This document shows positions 7,371 to 14,536 of a DNA stretch of 37,792 nt, in pieces. The stretch spans positions 1 through 37,792 of the forward strand of contig JAIRUE010000067.1 of the NCBI GenBank assembly GCA_031254575.1. Direction: 5' to 3'. Source of the stretch: Oscillospiraceae bacterium. Its GTDB lineage: Bacteria > Bacillota > Clostridia > Oscillospirales > UBA929. Under the pieces are notes generated by a model that worked only from the letters and a program-made list of their open reading frames with translations, did no database searches and was not told the DNA's origin. The translations under genes were made by a program, and so were the position numbers. The stretch's first letter is position 1. Each line of letters starts with the position of its first letter.

Positions 7371-8036
7371 TCAGGCAGTTAAATTACCATCTTCAATTCT
7401 TATCTTTCTATTGCAAATATCAGCAAATTTTTCGTTATGTGTCACCAATAAAATGGTTTTACCCTGCCTGTTGATCTCTTTGAGCAATTCCATAATTTCA
7501 TCCGCTGATTTCTTGTCTAAATTACCCGTAGGTTCATCCGCCAGTAAAATAGCAGGATGGTTGATCAATGCGCGGGCAATGGCAACACGTTGTTTTTGCC
7601 CGCCGGACAACTCGGAAGGAAGGTGATCAAGCCGGTCCTTAATGCCAAGCAAATTAGCCAGTGAAAGAAGATGGCTGTCATCCACTTTGCGGGAATCCAA
7701 TAGCGCAGGCATGGCTATATTTTCCTTAGCGGTCAGAATAGGCAACAGATTATAATCCTGAAATATATGCCCTATTTTTTGCCGTCGTATCACAGGCAGC
7801 TTCTTGGCATTTTCAGTCTCTGTCACGTCAACGCCGTCTACAATAATTGTCCCGGCAGTGGGTCTGTCAATACAGCCAATTAGGTTTAACAGCGTTGTCT
7901 TTCCAGAACCTGAACTGCCTACGATTGCCACAAACTCGCCTTGCGCCACTTCCATATTGGCGTTATTCACCGCTTTGATTTCGGTTTGCCCCTGCCTGTA
8001 TCTCCTCGTAAGAGATCTTGCCGATATTATTGACAT
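7371..8036 (-). CDS. ABC transporter ATP-binding protein (LolD/MacB-type)
   Basis: A 221-residue ABC ATPase of the family that powers FtsX-like permeases. Walker A GSSGSGKT is at residues 40-47, the Q-loop is in GHIFQDYNLLP, the signature is LSGGQKQRVAIARAL, Walker B is AILLADEPTGNLD and the switch His is in LLVTHNE. The full length and motif order are normal. It overlaps the permease gene by 10 bp and its ribosome site (AAGGGGG) lies inside it, so both are made together. It would energise the FtsX-type permease for export of, or defence against, a peptide or lipophilic substrate. Codon and base use are AT-richer than the flanking genes. Confidence 0.95.
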   Translation of the reverse strand: MSIISARSLTRRYRQGQTEIKAVNNANMEVAQGEFVAIVGSSGSGKTTLLNLIGCIDRPTAGTIIVDGVDVTETENAKKLPVIRRQKIGHIFQDYNLLPILTAKENIAMPALLDSRKVDDSHLLSLANLLGIKDRLDHLPSELSGGQKQRVAIARALINHPAILLADEPTGNLDKKSADEIMELLKEINRQGKTILLVTHNEKFADICNRKIRIEDGNLTA

Positions 8037-9817
8037 AACGACTGCCCCCTTAATTCATCCAGAGTTGAGTTGATTCTCTTCTTGACCGACAAATACATTG
8101 GCAACAGATATGCCGCATAAAAGAGTACCACTGCGGATAACATAGCGACTAGTGTTTGCACGTTCAGGAATATCTCCGCTCTTTCGCCAAATGATTGTAG
8201 CGCAATAAGCGATAATATAAAAAAGATTCCGAATCCAAGGGCAAACGATAAGATTACGCCTGTTGTAGCAACGAAAAAGGCTTTATTCATAAAGGAGTCA
8301 TATATATCTGCTCCACTGGCGCCAATTAAACGTAATAAATAAATGTTCTCTGACTGCGCTTCAACATAACCTGTTACTCTAATAAAAACTACGATGAGCA
8401 AGACAATGAAAAACACGGCAAATAATATCATTATCAAATCATACAACCCTTTTTGAAAATCCATGTCTGCCTTACGTCTGGCCACATTGTCATATACGCG
8501 ATAGTTTCTGCTTGCTCCAAAACTCTTGAGCAATTCCTTATAAACAACACCCGAATTATCCGCATCATTTACCGTTATCCATAATGTGGCACTACCGCCA
8601 CGTTCGTCTATTCCGCAGTCAACAACATACGGTATATTGCGAACATATGCCGCGTCCTCATCTGAAAACCCTGGCAACTCTATTTCGTACATAATATAGT
8701 CCTCGGCTGATATGTATTCAAATTCTGTTCGGCTTGTCCATTTATCTATTTGCAAATGCCTATCCGTATCGGAGAATTCATAATATATTATATTTCCGCT
8801 AAAAGTAATAGCTGCGATCACAGCGGCTGTAAATGAAACGGAAATGGACAATGTGCCCCGTATATTCCTGGTTCGTTTAGAGAATATTGAAACCAGGACG
8901 GAAACCGGATCGCGTCCGGTTATCGCTTTTTTTATGTTTGAATGTTTAACGCTGCCTTCCACAGATGATACCAGAGATACAGATGATTGCTTCAGGGCTG
9001 CCGCGAGTGTTAATATCAAGGCAATACACTCTAAGACAAAGAAAGCCGTGATATAAACCAGGATGTTACTAAGATTAACAGTATAGACAATCCAGGTAGC
9101 TCCCACTACTGTAGCCTGAATATGGGAAATTATGAAATACATAGATAATAATGTCAGCCCAAAGGCGGCAAGCGCCGAAAGGATCGCGGCAACTATAAAC
9201 TCAGCAATAAATATGCTGTACAAATGTTTCTTTTCCGCGCCGTAAGCAACCATGGCGCCGATGTCCTGCATGAACAGTTTTATGTGATCTCTTTCCACAT
9301 AAACCAATACCCCGATTGATAACGCCAGTAGCGCAATATTGATCACAAACAGCAACTTCACATAGGGATGTGTATCTGTCGTTCCCGGATGTCCGCTCAT
9401 TAGTTCGATACGGCTGTCACCAATCCCCTCTATTGCTTCGTATAGAAATTGAGATGTTATAAATCCAGCATCCGATCCATGATCCCAAAAGATTTTTAAC
9501 TCTTCTATATCAAGTGACGTTTTATCAGGCACCGCAAAAATCTCTTCCAGGACCGTTACCCCAATAAAGTCCACACGGATGTCAAATTTCAGATTGGGAA
9601 TATGCTCAAAATATGGCAAGTGTTCAACCCCCGCGTTTAATATTTGCATATCGTATTCTTGCGGGCGGTTGTTATATAAATAGGTCCCATGCTCTATGCT
9701 GTCGCGGTAGACTGAAAGACACAGCGGTAAAAACAGCAAACATGTAAAAATTAACAGCAACCTTGCATGCCTATACAATCTGTGTTTATACGAAGCCTTT
9801 AAGTACATCCAAAACAT
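8027..9817 (-). CDS. FtsX-like ABC permease
   Basis: A 596-residue membrane protein of the FtsX/MacB permease superfamily. A first membrane segment at about residues 20-38 (LLLIFTCLLFLPLCLSV) is followed by an extracellular domain to about 150, then three or four membrane spans (for example LLFVINIALLALSIGVLVYV), a second external domain, and a C-terminal FtsX core of three spans (IMILFAVFFIVLLIVVFI; a span from FFVATTGVILSF; LVAMLSAVVLFYAAYLLP). This duplicated layout resembles permeases encoded beside bacteriocins of the lactococcin-972 type, though identity is unproven. It lies between a Cys-rich small gene upstream and its ATPase downstream. The region is AT-rich compared with its flanks, suggesting transfer. 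Confidence 0.85.
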   Translation of the reverse strand: MFWMYLKASYKHRLYRHARLLLIFTCLLFLPLCLSVYRDSIEHGTYLYNNRPQEYDMQILNAGVEHLPYFEHIPNLKFDIRVDFIGVTVLEEIFAVPDKTSLDIEELKIFWDHGSDAGFITSQFLYEAIEGIGDSRIELMSGHPGTTDTHPYVKLLFVINIALLALSIGVLVYVERDHIKLFMQDIGAMVAYGAEKKHLYSIFIAEFIVAAILSALAAFGLTLLSMYFIISHIQATVVGATWIVYTVNLSNILVYITAFFVLECIALILTLAAALKQSSVSLVSSVEGSVKHSNIKKAITGRDPVSVLVSIFSKRTRNIRGTLSISVSFTAAVIAAITFSGNIIYYEFSDTDRHLQIDKWTSRTEFEYISAEDYIMYEIELPGFSDEDAAYVRNIPYVVDCGIDERGGSATLWITVNDADNSGVVYKELLKSFGASRNYRVYDNVARRKADMDFQKGLYDLIMILFAVFFIVLLIVVFIRVTGYVEAQSENIYLLRLIGASGADIYDSFMNKAFFVATTGVILSFALGFGIFFILSLIALQSFGERAEIFLNVQTLVAMLSAVVLFYAAYLLPMYLSVKKRINSTLDELRGQSLCQ

Positions 9818-9844
9818 TATGTTTTTCCTTCATTCATTAGGGGT

Positions 9845-9889
9845 TATTCCGCAGGTCTTTGGCTGTTTAGGCAAAGGACCTGCGGAATA
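9845..9889 (-). promoter_or_regulatory. Intercistronic hairpin between the Cys-rich gene and the permease
   Basis: A perfect 13-bp stem (9845-9857 against 9877-9889), extendable by further pairs with a one-base bulge, sits in the 109-bp gap. No long U-tract follows on the minus strand, so it is more likely a partial terminator or an RNase-protecting stem. That would raise the ratio of the upstream small protein to the transporter. Confidence 0.65.
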
Positions 9890-9926
9890 CATCACAGCAA
9901 GAAGTGCAATTTCAGGCTTCCTGCTT

Positions 9927-10343
9927 TTACCAGCTGTCACCGTTTAGTACGGTACATACATGATCGCAATTGGAATGCCCCTGCTCCGTACAAGGCTTTC
10001 CATGACCCAGTTCGCGGATTCCATATTCTGTAATAGAATAGGTACACGCAACATTTGAACATTCTACTATTCTTTTTATAGTAGCACGCTGGAAACTGCA
10101 TGTATGAATCCAGAAACCTCCAAATCCATGGGTTTTAGGGGCGAAAGGGGTATCATATAATATAGAGCCTTTGAGTAAAGAATAATTGCATTTTGGGCAA
10201 TTATCTGGAGATTTCTCCTGAATTTGCATATCTCCGGATTTTGTAATCGCTAAGTCCGCGTTATCGGTCTCAGTAACGGCAAGCGCAGTCATAGATGCTA
10301 TGCCGGTCGCTGCAAGAGTTAACTCTTTAAGTATGCCGGACAC
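9927..10343 (-). CDS. Cys-rich small protein, probably exported; function unknown
   Basis: Roughly 138 residues, not recognised. From the GTG at 10343 the N-terminus has one Lys and then a hydrophobic run (LTLAATGIASMTALAV) that could be a signal or leader. The rest holds nine cysteines: CPKC, HTC, VEC, VAC, KPC, then SNCDHVC near the C-terminus, with several His, so either disulfides or a metal site is possible. The open frame continues upstream to a TTG at 10481, but that TTG is the -35 box of a good promoter, so translation must start further in; the GTG has only a weak ribosome site. It leads an operon with an FtsX permease and ATPase across a strong hairpin. A bacteriocin-like or otherwise secreted product is an inference from that context. 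Confidence 0.5.
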   Translation of the reverse strand: MSGILKELTLAATGIASMTALAVTETDNADLAITKSGDMQIQEKSPDNCPKCNYSLLKGSILYDTPFAPKTHGFGGFWIHTCSFQRATIKRIVECSNVACTYSITEYGIRELGHGKPCTEQGHSNCDHVCTVLNGDSW

Positions 10344-10451
10344 TTCGCTGTGTGACCTGCCCCGAAGCAGGGGCGTTTGTTTATGGAACAAACGCAGTCT
10401 TGGAGACAAACATGAGTTGGAATATTTTAGGTTACGAGTATCTCCAATGTA

Positions 10452-10481
10452 AGTATAGCACAACAGAATATTATTTTTCAA
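10452..10481 (-). promoter_or_regulatory. Promoter of the Cys-rich gene/transporter operon
   Basis: On the minus strand TTGAAA (10476-10481), an 18-bp spacer and TATACT (10452-10457) predict a start near 10445 and a ~100-nt leader containing a GCCCC/GGGGC hairpin (about 10358-10374). Just upstream, AGAGATT/AATCTCT (10483-10500) is a 7-bp inverted repeat that could be an operator. Confidence 0.55.
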
Positions 10482-10525
10482 TAGAGATTGAAAAATCTCT
10501 TGTCCACTCCCTGAAAAAATCGCGG

Positions 10526-10554
10526 TTGACTTTCAGGCTTGCATATGGTACGCT
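10526..10554 (+). promoter_or_regulatory. Possible promoter of the ABC-2 operon leader
   Basis: TTGACT (10526-10531), 17-bp spacer, then a poor -10 TACGCT (10549-10554). A better TATAAA (10555-10560) is present but at the wrong spacing. Weak, yet it fits the leader that follows. Confidence 0.35.
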
Positions 10555-10585
10555 TATAAAACCTTTATGAAAGGTGGTGAGAGGT

Positions 10586-10780
10586 ATGAAACCGTGGCTT
10601 GCGTCCAGGGAATTATTCCCCGGCAGCGAGGTATTGAGCAGGCGCGCGTTCAAAAATGCGGCTGTATGGGACAATTGCGCCCTTTTTACGGTTATCGGCG
10701 CCGGTTTTGGGCTGTCACAGAATAGCCGCGCCCATTCGCGCCGTATTGAATGCCTCTTGCCTCAAAGCTGTCCGGCCTGA
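10586..10780 (+). CDS. Small leader ORF ahead of the ABC-2 exporter operon
   Basis: A 64-residue open frame with a convincing AAGGTGGTGAGAGGT ribosome site before its ATG. The product (starting MKPWLASRELFPGSEVLSRR) matches no family I know and has no clear domain or signal. Its stop codon lies inside the GGCCTG stem of the first of two hairpins that lead into a terminator, 100 bp before the transporter genes. That position is typical of a leader peptide or of a small ORF whose translation affects attenuation. It could also be non-coding RNA with a chance frame, so confidence is low. Confidence 0.35.
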   Translation: MKPWLASRELFPGSEVLSRRAFKNAAVWDNCALFTVIGAGFGLSQNSRAHSRRIECLLPQSCPA

Positions 10781-10851
10781 TTGACAGGCCTGTTCATCTG
10801 TTGAGCCTCCCGGGTATTCATGCGGATACCCGGGTATTTTTATGCCCGGGG
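10774..10851 (+). promoter_or_regulatory. Putative attenuator (stem, terminator, competing arm)
   Basis: Three elements lie in series: hairpin GGCCTG/CAGGCC (10774-10779, 10785-10790); a terminator stem CCCGGGTAT/ATACCCGGG (10809-10817, 10826-10834) with a T-rich tract to 10843; and a third CCCGGGG (10845-10851). Because CCCGGG is self-complementary, the third copy can pair with the terminator's own 3' arm, giving a mutually exclusive fold. The exporter genes start only 30 bp later, so this probably controls read-through. Confidence 0.55.
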
Positions 10852-10880
10852 CCTGACATCATTACAAGGAGCATAAAGCC

Positions 10881-11648
10881 ATGAAAAAATATCTGAAAAC
10901 CGCCTGTCTGTCGGCGCTCGAAAAAACGAACGGCGGGTTTGTCTATCTGCTGCCCGACGTCCTCATCAAAATATTTACGCTCATACCGCTGATTTTCCTG
11001 TGGCGGGTCGTCATGTCCTCCGGCGCGGAGACCGGTATGACGCTTCCGCAAATGCTGACCTACACCTATCTCAGCGCGTTGCTGGCCGATATGCTGGATG
11101 TGAAAACCGCCGCATCGGGCTGGCTTTCCGAGGGGGTGCTGTTGAAGCTGTACGGACGCCCGATGCCGGTACTCGGCCAGCTTGCCGCCCAGACCGCCGG
11201 CGGCTGGGCGCCGATGCTGCTGCTGTTTTCGCTGCCGATGGCGCTTATGGCGCCGCTGTTCGGCGTGAGCCTCGTTCCCGTTTCGCCGTTATTTTTGGCG
11301 AGCCTGCCGTTGTGTATCTCGCTCGGCTTTGCCGTGGATTTTTTATTTGCCTGTCTGTCGATCAGGCTGCGGGGCATGACCTGGCTGGTCAACCGTATGC
11401 GGATGGCCATCGCGGCGGTGTTTTCCGGCATGGTCATTCCTATAAAGCTGCTGCCGTTCGGGATGGCTGAGATCATGAAGTATCAGCCGTTCGCCAGCCT
11501 CGGTGGCGCGCCGCTGTCCGTCTTTACCGGCGCGGCGGACGCGAGGGAAACCATCGCGCTGCAAGTCATCTGGAATTTGATTCTGTGGCCGGCCGCGCTG
11601 CTCGTTTGGAAAAAGTCACAGGAGGGAATGGTGAGTTATGGCGGATAG
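10881..11648 (+). CDS. ABC-2 type exporter permease subunit
   Basis: A 255-residue membrane protein of the ABC-2 permease class that partners with DrrA-like ATPases. About six hydrophobic segments are visible, for example VLIKIFTLIPLIFLW near residue 28, WAPMLLLFSLPMALMAPLF near 110, LFLASLPLCISLGFAVDFL near 135, and a C-terminal span near 230. A conserved-looking soluble turn (WLSEGVLLKLYGRPMPVL) follows the second span. The ATG has an AAGGAGC ribosome site. It overlaps the second permease gene by 11 bp, so a heterodimeric channel is likely. The substrate is unknown; related systems export drugs, lipids or peptides. Its expression is probably gated by the upstream attenuator. Confidence 0.88.
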   Translation: MKKYLKTACLSALEKTNGGFVYLLPDVLIKIFTLIPLIFLWRVVMSSGAETGMTLPQMLTYTYLSALLADMLDVKTAASGWLSEGVLLKLYGRPMPVLGQLAAQTAGGWAPMLLLFSLPMALMAPLFGVSLVPVSPLFLASLPLCISLGFAVDFLFACLSIRLRGMTWLVNRMRMAIAAVFSGMVIPIKLLPFGMAEIMKYQPFASLGGAPLSVFTGAADARETIALQVIWNLILWPAALLVWKKSQEGMVSYGG

Positions 11649-12486
11649 GATCACACTTGGACGGGTCCTGCGTTTGCTCGCAATTTCGGCAAAAATGGAC
11701 TTGCTGTGGCTCCTGCGCGATACAAGGTATGCGCTGTTGGGCATCGGCGGCGATATAGTCAGCAACGTCGCCACGGTGTCGGGCGTGTTTCTGATCGCCT
11801 CGCGCTTCGGCGGCATCGGCGGTATGAACGCCGGCGAGGTGCTGTTTATGATGGCGTACTCCACAATGGCTACCGGCCTTTTTATCCTGTTCGGCTCCGG
11901 CAACAACATCCATATCAGCCGGATCATCGGGCGCGGGCAGCTGGAGCATCTGTTCATCCAGCCGCTGCCGCTCGGCGTCCAACTGGCCACCTGTGGTTTC
12001 ATGCCGTTTACCGGCGGGGGCAATCTCATTATGGGCATCGTGCTGATGGCCGCCGCAGTCCGCAGAATGGGGCTGCAAGTCACCTTTTTGTGGTTTTTTT
12101 CCCTGCTCGCTTATCTTCTGGCCACCTTGACCGTTATCGTCGCGCGCTCCTACCTCGTATCCAGCATGGCGTTTTACGCGCCGGCCGCCGCCGAGGAAAT
12201 TTCCTCCACGGCCATTGACGGCACATGGTTTATGAGTACCTTCCCGCTCTCGGGCATGCCGGCCTTCATTCAAATCCCGCTGCTGACCGTTCTGCCGGAG
12301 GGGTTAATGGCGTGGTTTCCGTCGCTGTGCCTGCTGGGCAGGCCACCGCTGAACCTGACCGCGTATTATCCGATGGTCTTCGCGCTGATTATCTCGCTGA
12401 TCGCAAGCGCTATTTTCAGGAAAGGACTGACCCATTATGTCACCAAAGGTTCAAACAGATACCTCCCGCACGGATTCCGCCGTTAG
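11638..12486 (+). CDS. ABC-2 type exporter permease subunit
   Basis: A 282-residue second membrane subunit of the same exporter, with about six spans (for example IGGDIVSNVATVSGVFLIA near residue 38, LFMMAYSTMATGLFILFGSG near 70, VTFLWFFSLLAYLLATLTVI near 150, and a last span near 250 with MVFALIISLIASAIF). The segment ISRIIGRGQLEHLFIQPLPL matches, in position, the WLSEGVLLKLYGRP segment of the first permease, so the two are homologous halves. Its start overlaps the previous gene by 11 bp and its 3' end overlaps the ATPase gene by 50 bp, which points to tight translational coupling. Only the family, not the substrate, can be given. Confidence 0.88.
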   Translation: MADRITLGRVLRLLAISAKMDLLWLLRDTRYALLGIGGDIVSNVATVSGVFLIASRFGGIGGMNAGEVLFMMAYSTMATGLFILFGSGNNIHISRIIGRGQLEHLFIQPLPLGVQLATCGFMPFTGGGNLIMGIVLMAAAVRRMGLQVTFLWFFSLLAYLLATLTVIVARSYLVSSMAFYAPAAAEEISSTAIDGTWFMSTFPLSGMPAFIQIPLLTVLPEGLMAWFPSLCLLGRPPLNLTAYYPMVFALIISLIASAIFRKGLTHYVTKGSNRYLPHGFRR

Positions 12487-13405
12487 CATACGCGGCGTTA
12501 CGAAAACCTTTACGCAATGGCAGCGCGACAACACCGGCAGAGGGCTTCTGAAGAACTTGCTGAAGCCGGAAAAACGCGTCGTCACGGCGCTTGACAACGT
12601 ATCGTTTGAAATAAAGAAGGGCGAGTTTGTCGCCTACGCCGGGCCGAACGGCGCGGGCAAGAGCACGACGATGAAGCTGCTGTCGGGGATGCTGCTGCCG
12701 GCTTCCGGCGGCATATCGGTATTGGGGATGTCGCCGCACAGACAGCGCCGGGCCGTCATGCAAAAACTGGGCGTCCTGTTCGGCAACCGCACGGAGCTTT
12801 GGTGGGACCATCCGGTGATTCAGAGTTTTGCGTGGAAGAAGGTCGTATGGGACATCCCCGACGCGCTGTACCGGGAAAACCTGGCGATGGTGACGGAACT
12901 GCTCGACATCGGCGGCCTGCTGAAGACATTTGCCCGCGAACTGAGCCTCGGCCAGCGCATGAGGGCCGACCTCGCCATGCTGCTGCTGCACAGCCCCGCT
13001 CTTATTTTACTCGACGAGCCGACGCTGGGCCTGGACGTTGTGGCAAAGCGGCAGATGATCGGGTTTTTGAAACAGCTGAACGAACGAGCCGGCACGACGA
13101 TCGTCGTCACCAGCCACGATATGGACGACCTTGAGGAGATGGCGCGGCGGATCCTGCTCGTCTCCGGCGGGAAAATTGCCTTCGACGGAGGGTTTGCCGC
13201 GCTGCGGAACGAGCTGGGCTGTACAAAGCGGGCGGCTGTCAATTTTCACGACGGAACGCACAGGGAAATCGATTATCAGGACACGCGCAGTTTGCTCCGC
13301 GAGCTTTCCGCAATGGACGGCGTCGCCGATGTGAGTTTTACGCAGACCTCGCTGGAAGAGGGATTGGCGAATCTGTTCGCAAAGTGGAAAAATCAAAGAC
13401 CGTAA
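12437..13405 (+). CDS. ABC-2 exporter ATP-binding protein (DrrA-like)
   Basis: A 322-residue ATPase for the two ABC-2 permeases. Walker A GPNGAGKST is at residues 69-77, the Q-loop region GVLFGNRTELWWDHPV is typical of this exporter subgroup, the signature is LSLGQRMRADLA (LSLGQ in place of LSGGQ), Walker B is LILLDEPTLGLD and the switch His is in VTSHDMDDLE. An extra N-terminal insert before Walker A (FTQWQRDNTGRGLLKNLL) is also usual for the subgroup. A C-terminal ~80-residue extension may contact the permeases. The start has GGAAAGGA about 10 bp upstream, inside the preceding gene. The cluster has no visible biosynthetic genes, so resistance or lipid export cannot be decided. Confidence 0.94.
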   Translation: MSPKVQTDTSRTDSAVSIRGVTKTFTQWQRDNTGRGLLKNLLKPEKRVVTALDNVSFEIKKGEFVAYAGPNGAGKSTTMKLLSGMLLPASGGISVLGMSPHRQRRAVMQKLGVLFGNRTELWWDHPVIQSFAWKKVVWDIPDALYRENLAMVTELLDIGGLLKTFARELSLGQRMRADLAMLLLHSPALILLDEPTLGLDVVAKRQMIGFLKQLNERAGTTIVVTSHDMDDLEEMARRILLVSGGKIAFDGGFAALRNELGCTKRAAVNFHDGTHREIDYQDTRSLLRELSAMDGVADVSFTQTSLEEGLANLFAKWKNQRP

Positions 13406-13477
13406 GGGGATGAAAAAGTTTATAGCCGGGCGGCCGCCGCGCAGCCGCGTACCCGCCCCATTGGGGCAAGAATTGTT

Positions 13478-13507
13478 AAGACAAACAGACGAATGATTTG
13501 CTATAAT
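13478..13507 (+). promoter_or_regulatory. Extended -10 promoter of the AraC-type regulator
   Basis: A consensus TATAAT (13502-13507) preceded by TGC makes an extended -10; an imperfect -35 AAGACA (13478-13483) lies 18 bp upstream. A small GCCCC/GGGGC hairpin at about 13455-13467, without a U-tract, may end the exporter operon weakly. Confidence 0.6.
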
Positions 13508-13550
13508 CATCGTACAGCCGCTGTAAACTGATAAACCCGGAGGGAGGACG

Positions 13551-14405
13551 TTGGGCAATTTTGAACAGATAAAGGAAGCCCTCGAGTACATCGATAACCA
13601 CTTGGACGAGCCGATGAGCTTTGAATCGCTCGCGAAACACTTTCACTTTTCCCCGTATTATTTCCACAGGATGTTTTCCGTCATCACAGGCAAAGCCATA
13701 GCCGCCCATATCCGTGACAGGCGCCTCATGCGCGCGTGTACGCGGCTTGCGGACACAGACGGATCCATCCTCGGCATCGGCCTGGACTACGGGTATCATT
13801 CCGCGCAGTCGTTTTCAAGGGCGTTCCGGAACGCGTACGGACTGTCACCCAGCGATTATCGCAGGCAGGGCTTTGTCCCGATGACCGTAACCGTCGATGA
13901 GATGATTATGAAATTTACCAACAGACTGAAAGGAGGAGTTTATGTGAATCCCAAGATTATCAAGAGAGACGCTTTGACCATTGCGGGCATTTCCGGTGAC
14001 GGCGGCAAAACCGGAGAGATCTGGGAGGCGTTTATGAAACTGCGCGGCGAAAATCCGGTCGCAAATACGCTTTCCGGGGCCAGTTATGAAATACGCCTGT
14101 ATGACGGCGGCGCGTGTACCGTGCATGTGGGGCTTTCCGTATCGGGCGCTCCGGCCCCGGGCGGGCCGTATACCCTCTATACGCTGCCCGCCTCGGAATA
14201 CGCTTCCTTCGACGTCTATGTCGCAAACGGTTACGACAGTGAAAACAGCGCGATGGACGAATGGCTGAAAACAAACCGGCAGGGATATTCCGAGCGGCTG
14301 CTTGGAGATGTCCACTACTGCGTCGAGTATTACGACGAGCGCTTTCACGGCAGCGAAACCGGCTCCATTGTGGAGATTTGGGTCCCCATTGAAAAGAAAC
14401 CGTAA
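13551..14405 (+). CDS. AraC-family regulator with GyrI-like ligand domain
   Basis: A 284-residue transcription factor. Residues ~8-105 hold the two helix-turn-helix motifs of the AraC/XylS family (SFESLAKHFHFSPYYFHRMF; GIGLDYGYHSAQSFSRAFR, then the LSPSDYR signature). Residues ~125-284 form a GyrI-like/Rob-type effector domain (MKLRGEN, YTLYTLPASEYASFDV, and a C-terminal VEIWVPI strand). Such proteins bind bulky or amphipathic drugs and activate efflux genes. The start is TTG, supported by a very strong GGAGGGAGG ribosome site. It follows the ABC-2 exporter genes with its own promoter, so it may sense the exporter's substrate; that link is inference. Confidence 0.92.
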   Translation: MGNFEQIKEALEYIDNHLDEPMSFESLAKHFHFSPYYFHRMFSVITGKAIAAHIRDRRLMRACTRLADTDGSILGIGLDYGYHSAQSFSRAFRNAYGLSPSDYRRQGFVPMTVTVDEMIMKFTNRLKGGVYVNPKIIKRDALTIAGISGDGGKTGEIWEAFMKLRGENPVANTLSGASYEIRLYDGGACTVHVGLSVSGAPAPGGPYTLYTLPASEYASFDVYVANGYDSENSAMDEWLKTNRQGYSERLLGDVHYCVEYYDERFHGSETGSIVEIWVPIEKKP

Positions 14406-14486
14406 ACCTGTGCGCTCCCCGCTCTTAGACGTGACCGCGTGATATGCGGTCTATGCGGGGCGGGGCGCGCCGCGTCCGGTTCCGCG

Positions 14487-14517
14487 AAAACGCCGCCGGC
14501 CAGTTTGGCCGGCGGCG
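14487..14517 (-). terminator. Terminator of the chemoreceptor gene
   Basis: A perfect 11-bp GC-rich stem (14491-14501 with 14507-14517) with a 5-nt loop is followed on the minus strand by TTTT (14490-14487). It lies 20 bp past the stop of the minus-strand chemoreceptor. On the plus side another nested hairpin (CCCCGC/GCGGGG around GACCGC/GCGGTC, about 14416-14460) follows the AraC gene without a T-tract. Confidence 0.8.
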
Positions 14518-14536
14518 TAACGGGATCATATTGAGC

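Noticed and set aside
10314-10327. 14-bp perfect palindrome AAGAGTTAACTCTT
   Set aside because: It lies in coding sequence of the Cys-rich gene, is single and not near a promoter. Probably chance.
6859-10481. Direct repeats (att sites) of the tRNA-Arg 3' end
   Set aside because: I looked for a copy of the T-arm/acceptor sequence at the far edge of the AT-rich block and saw none.
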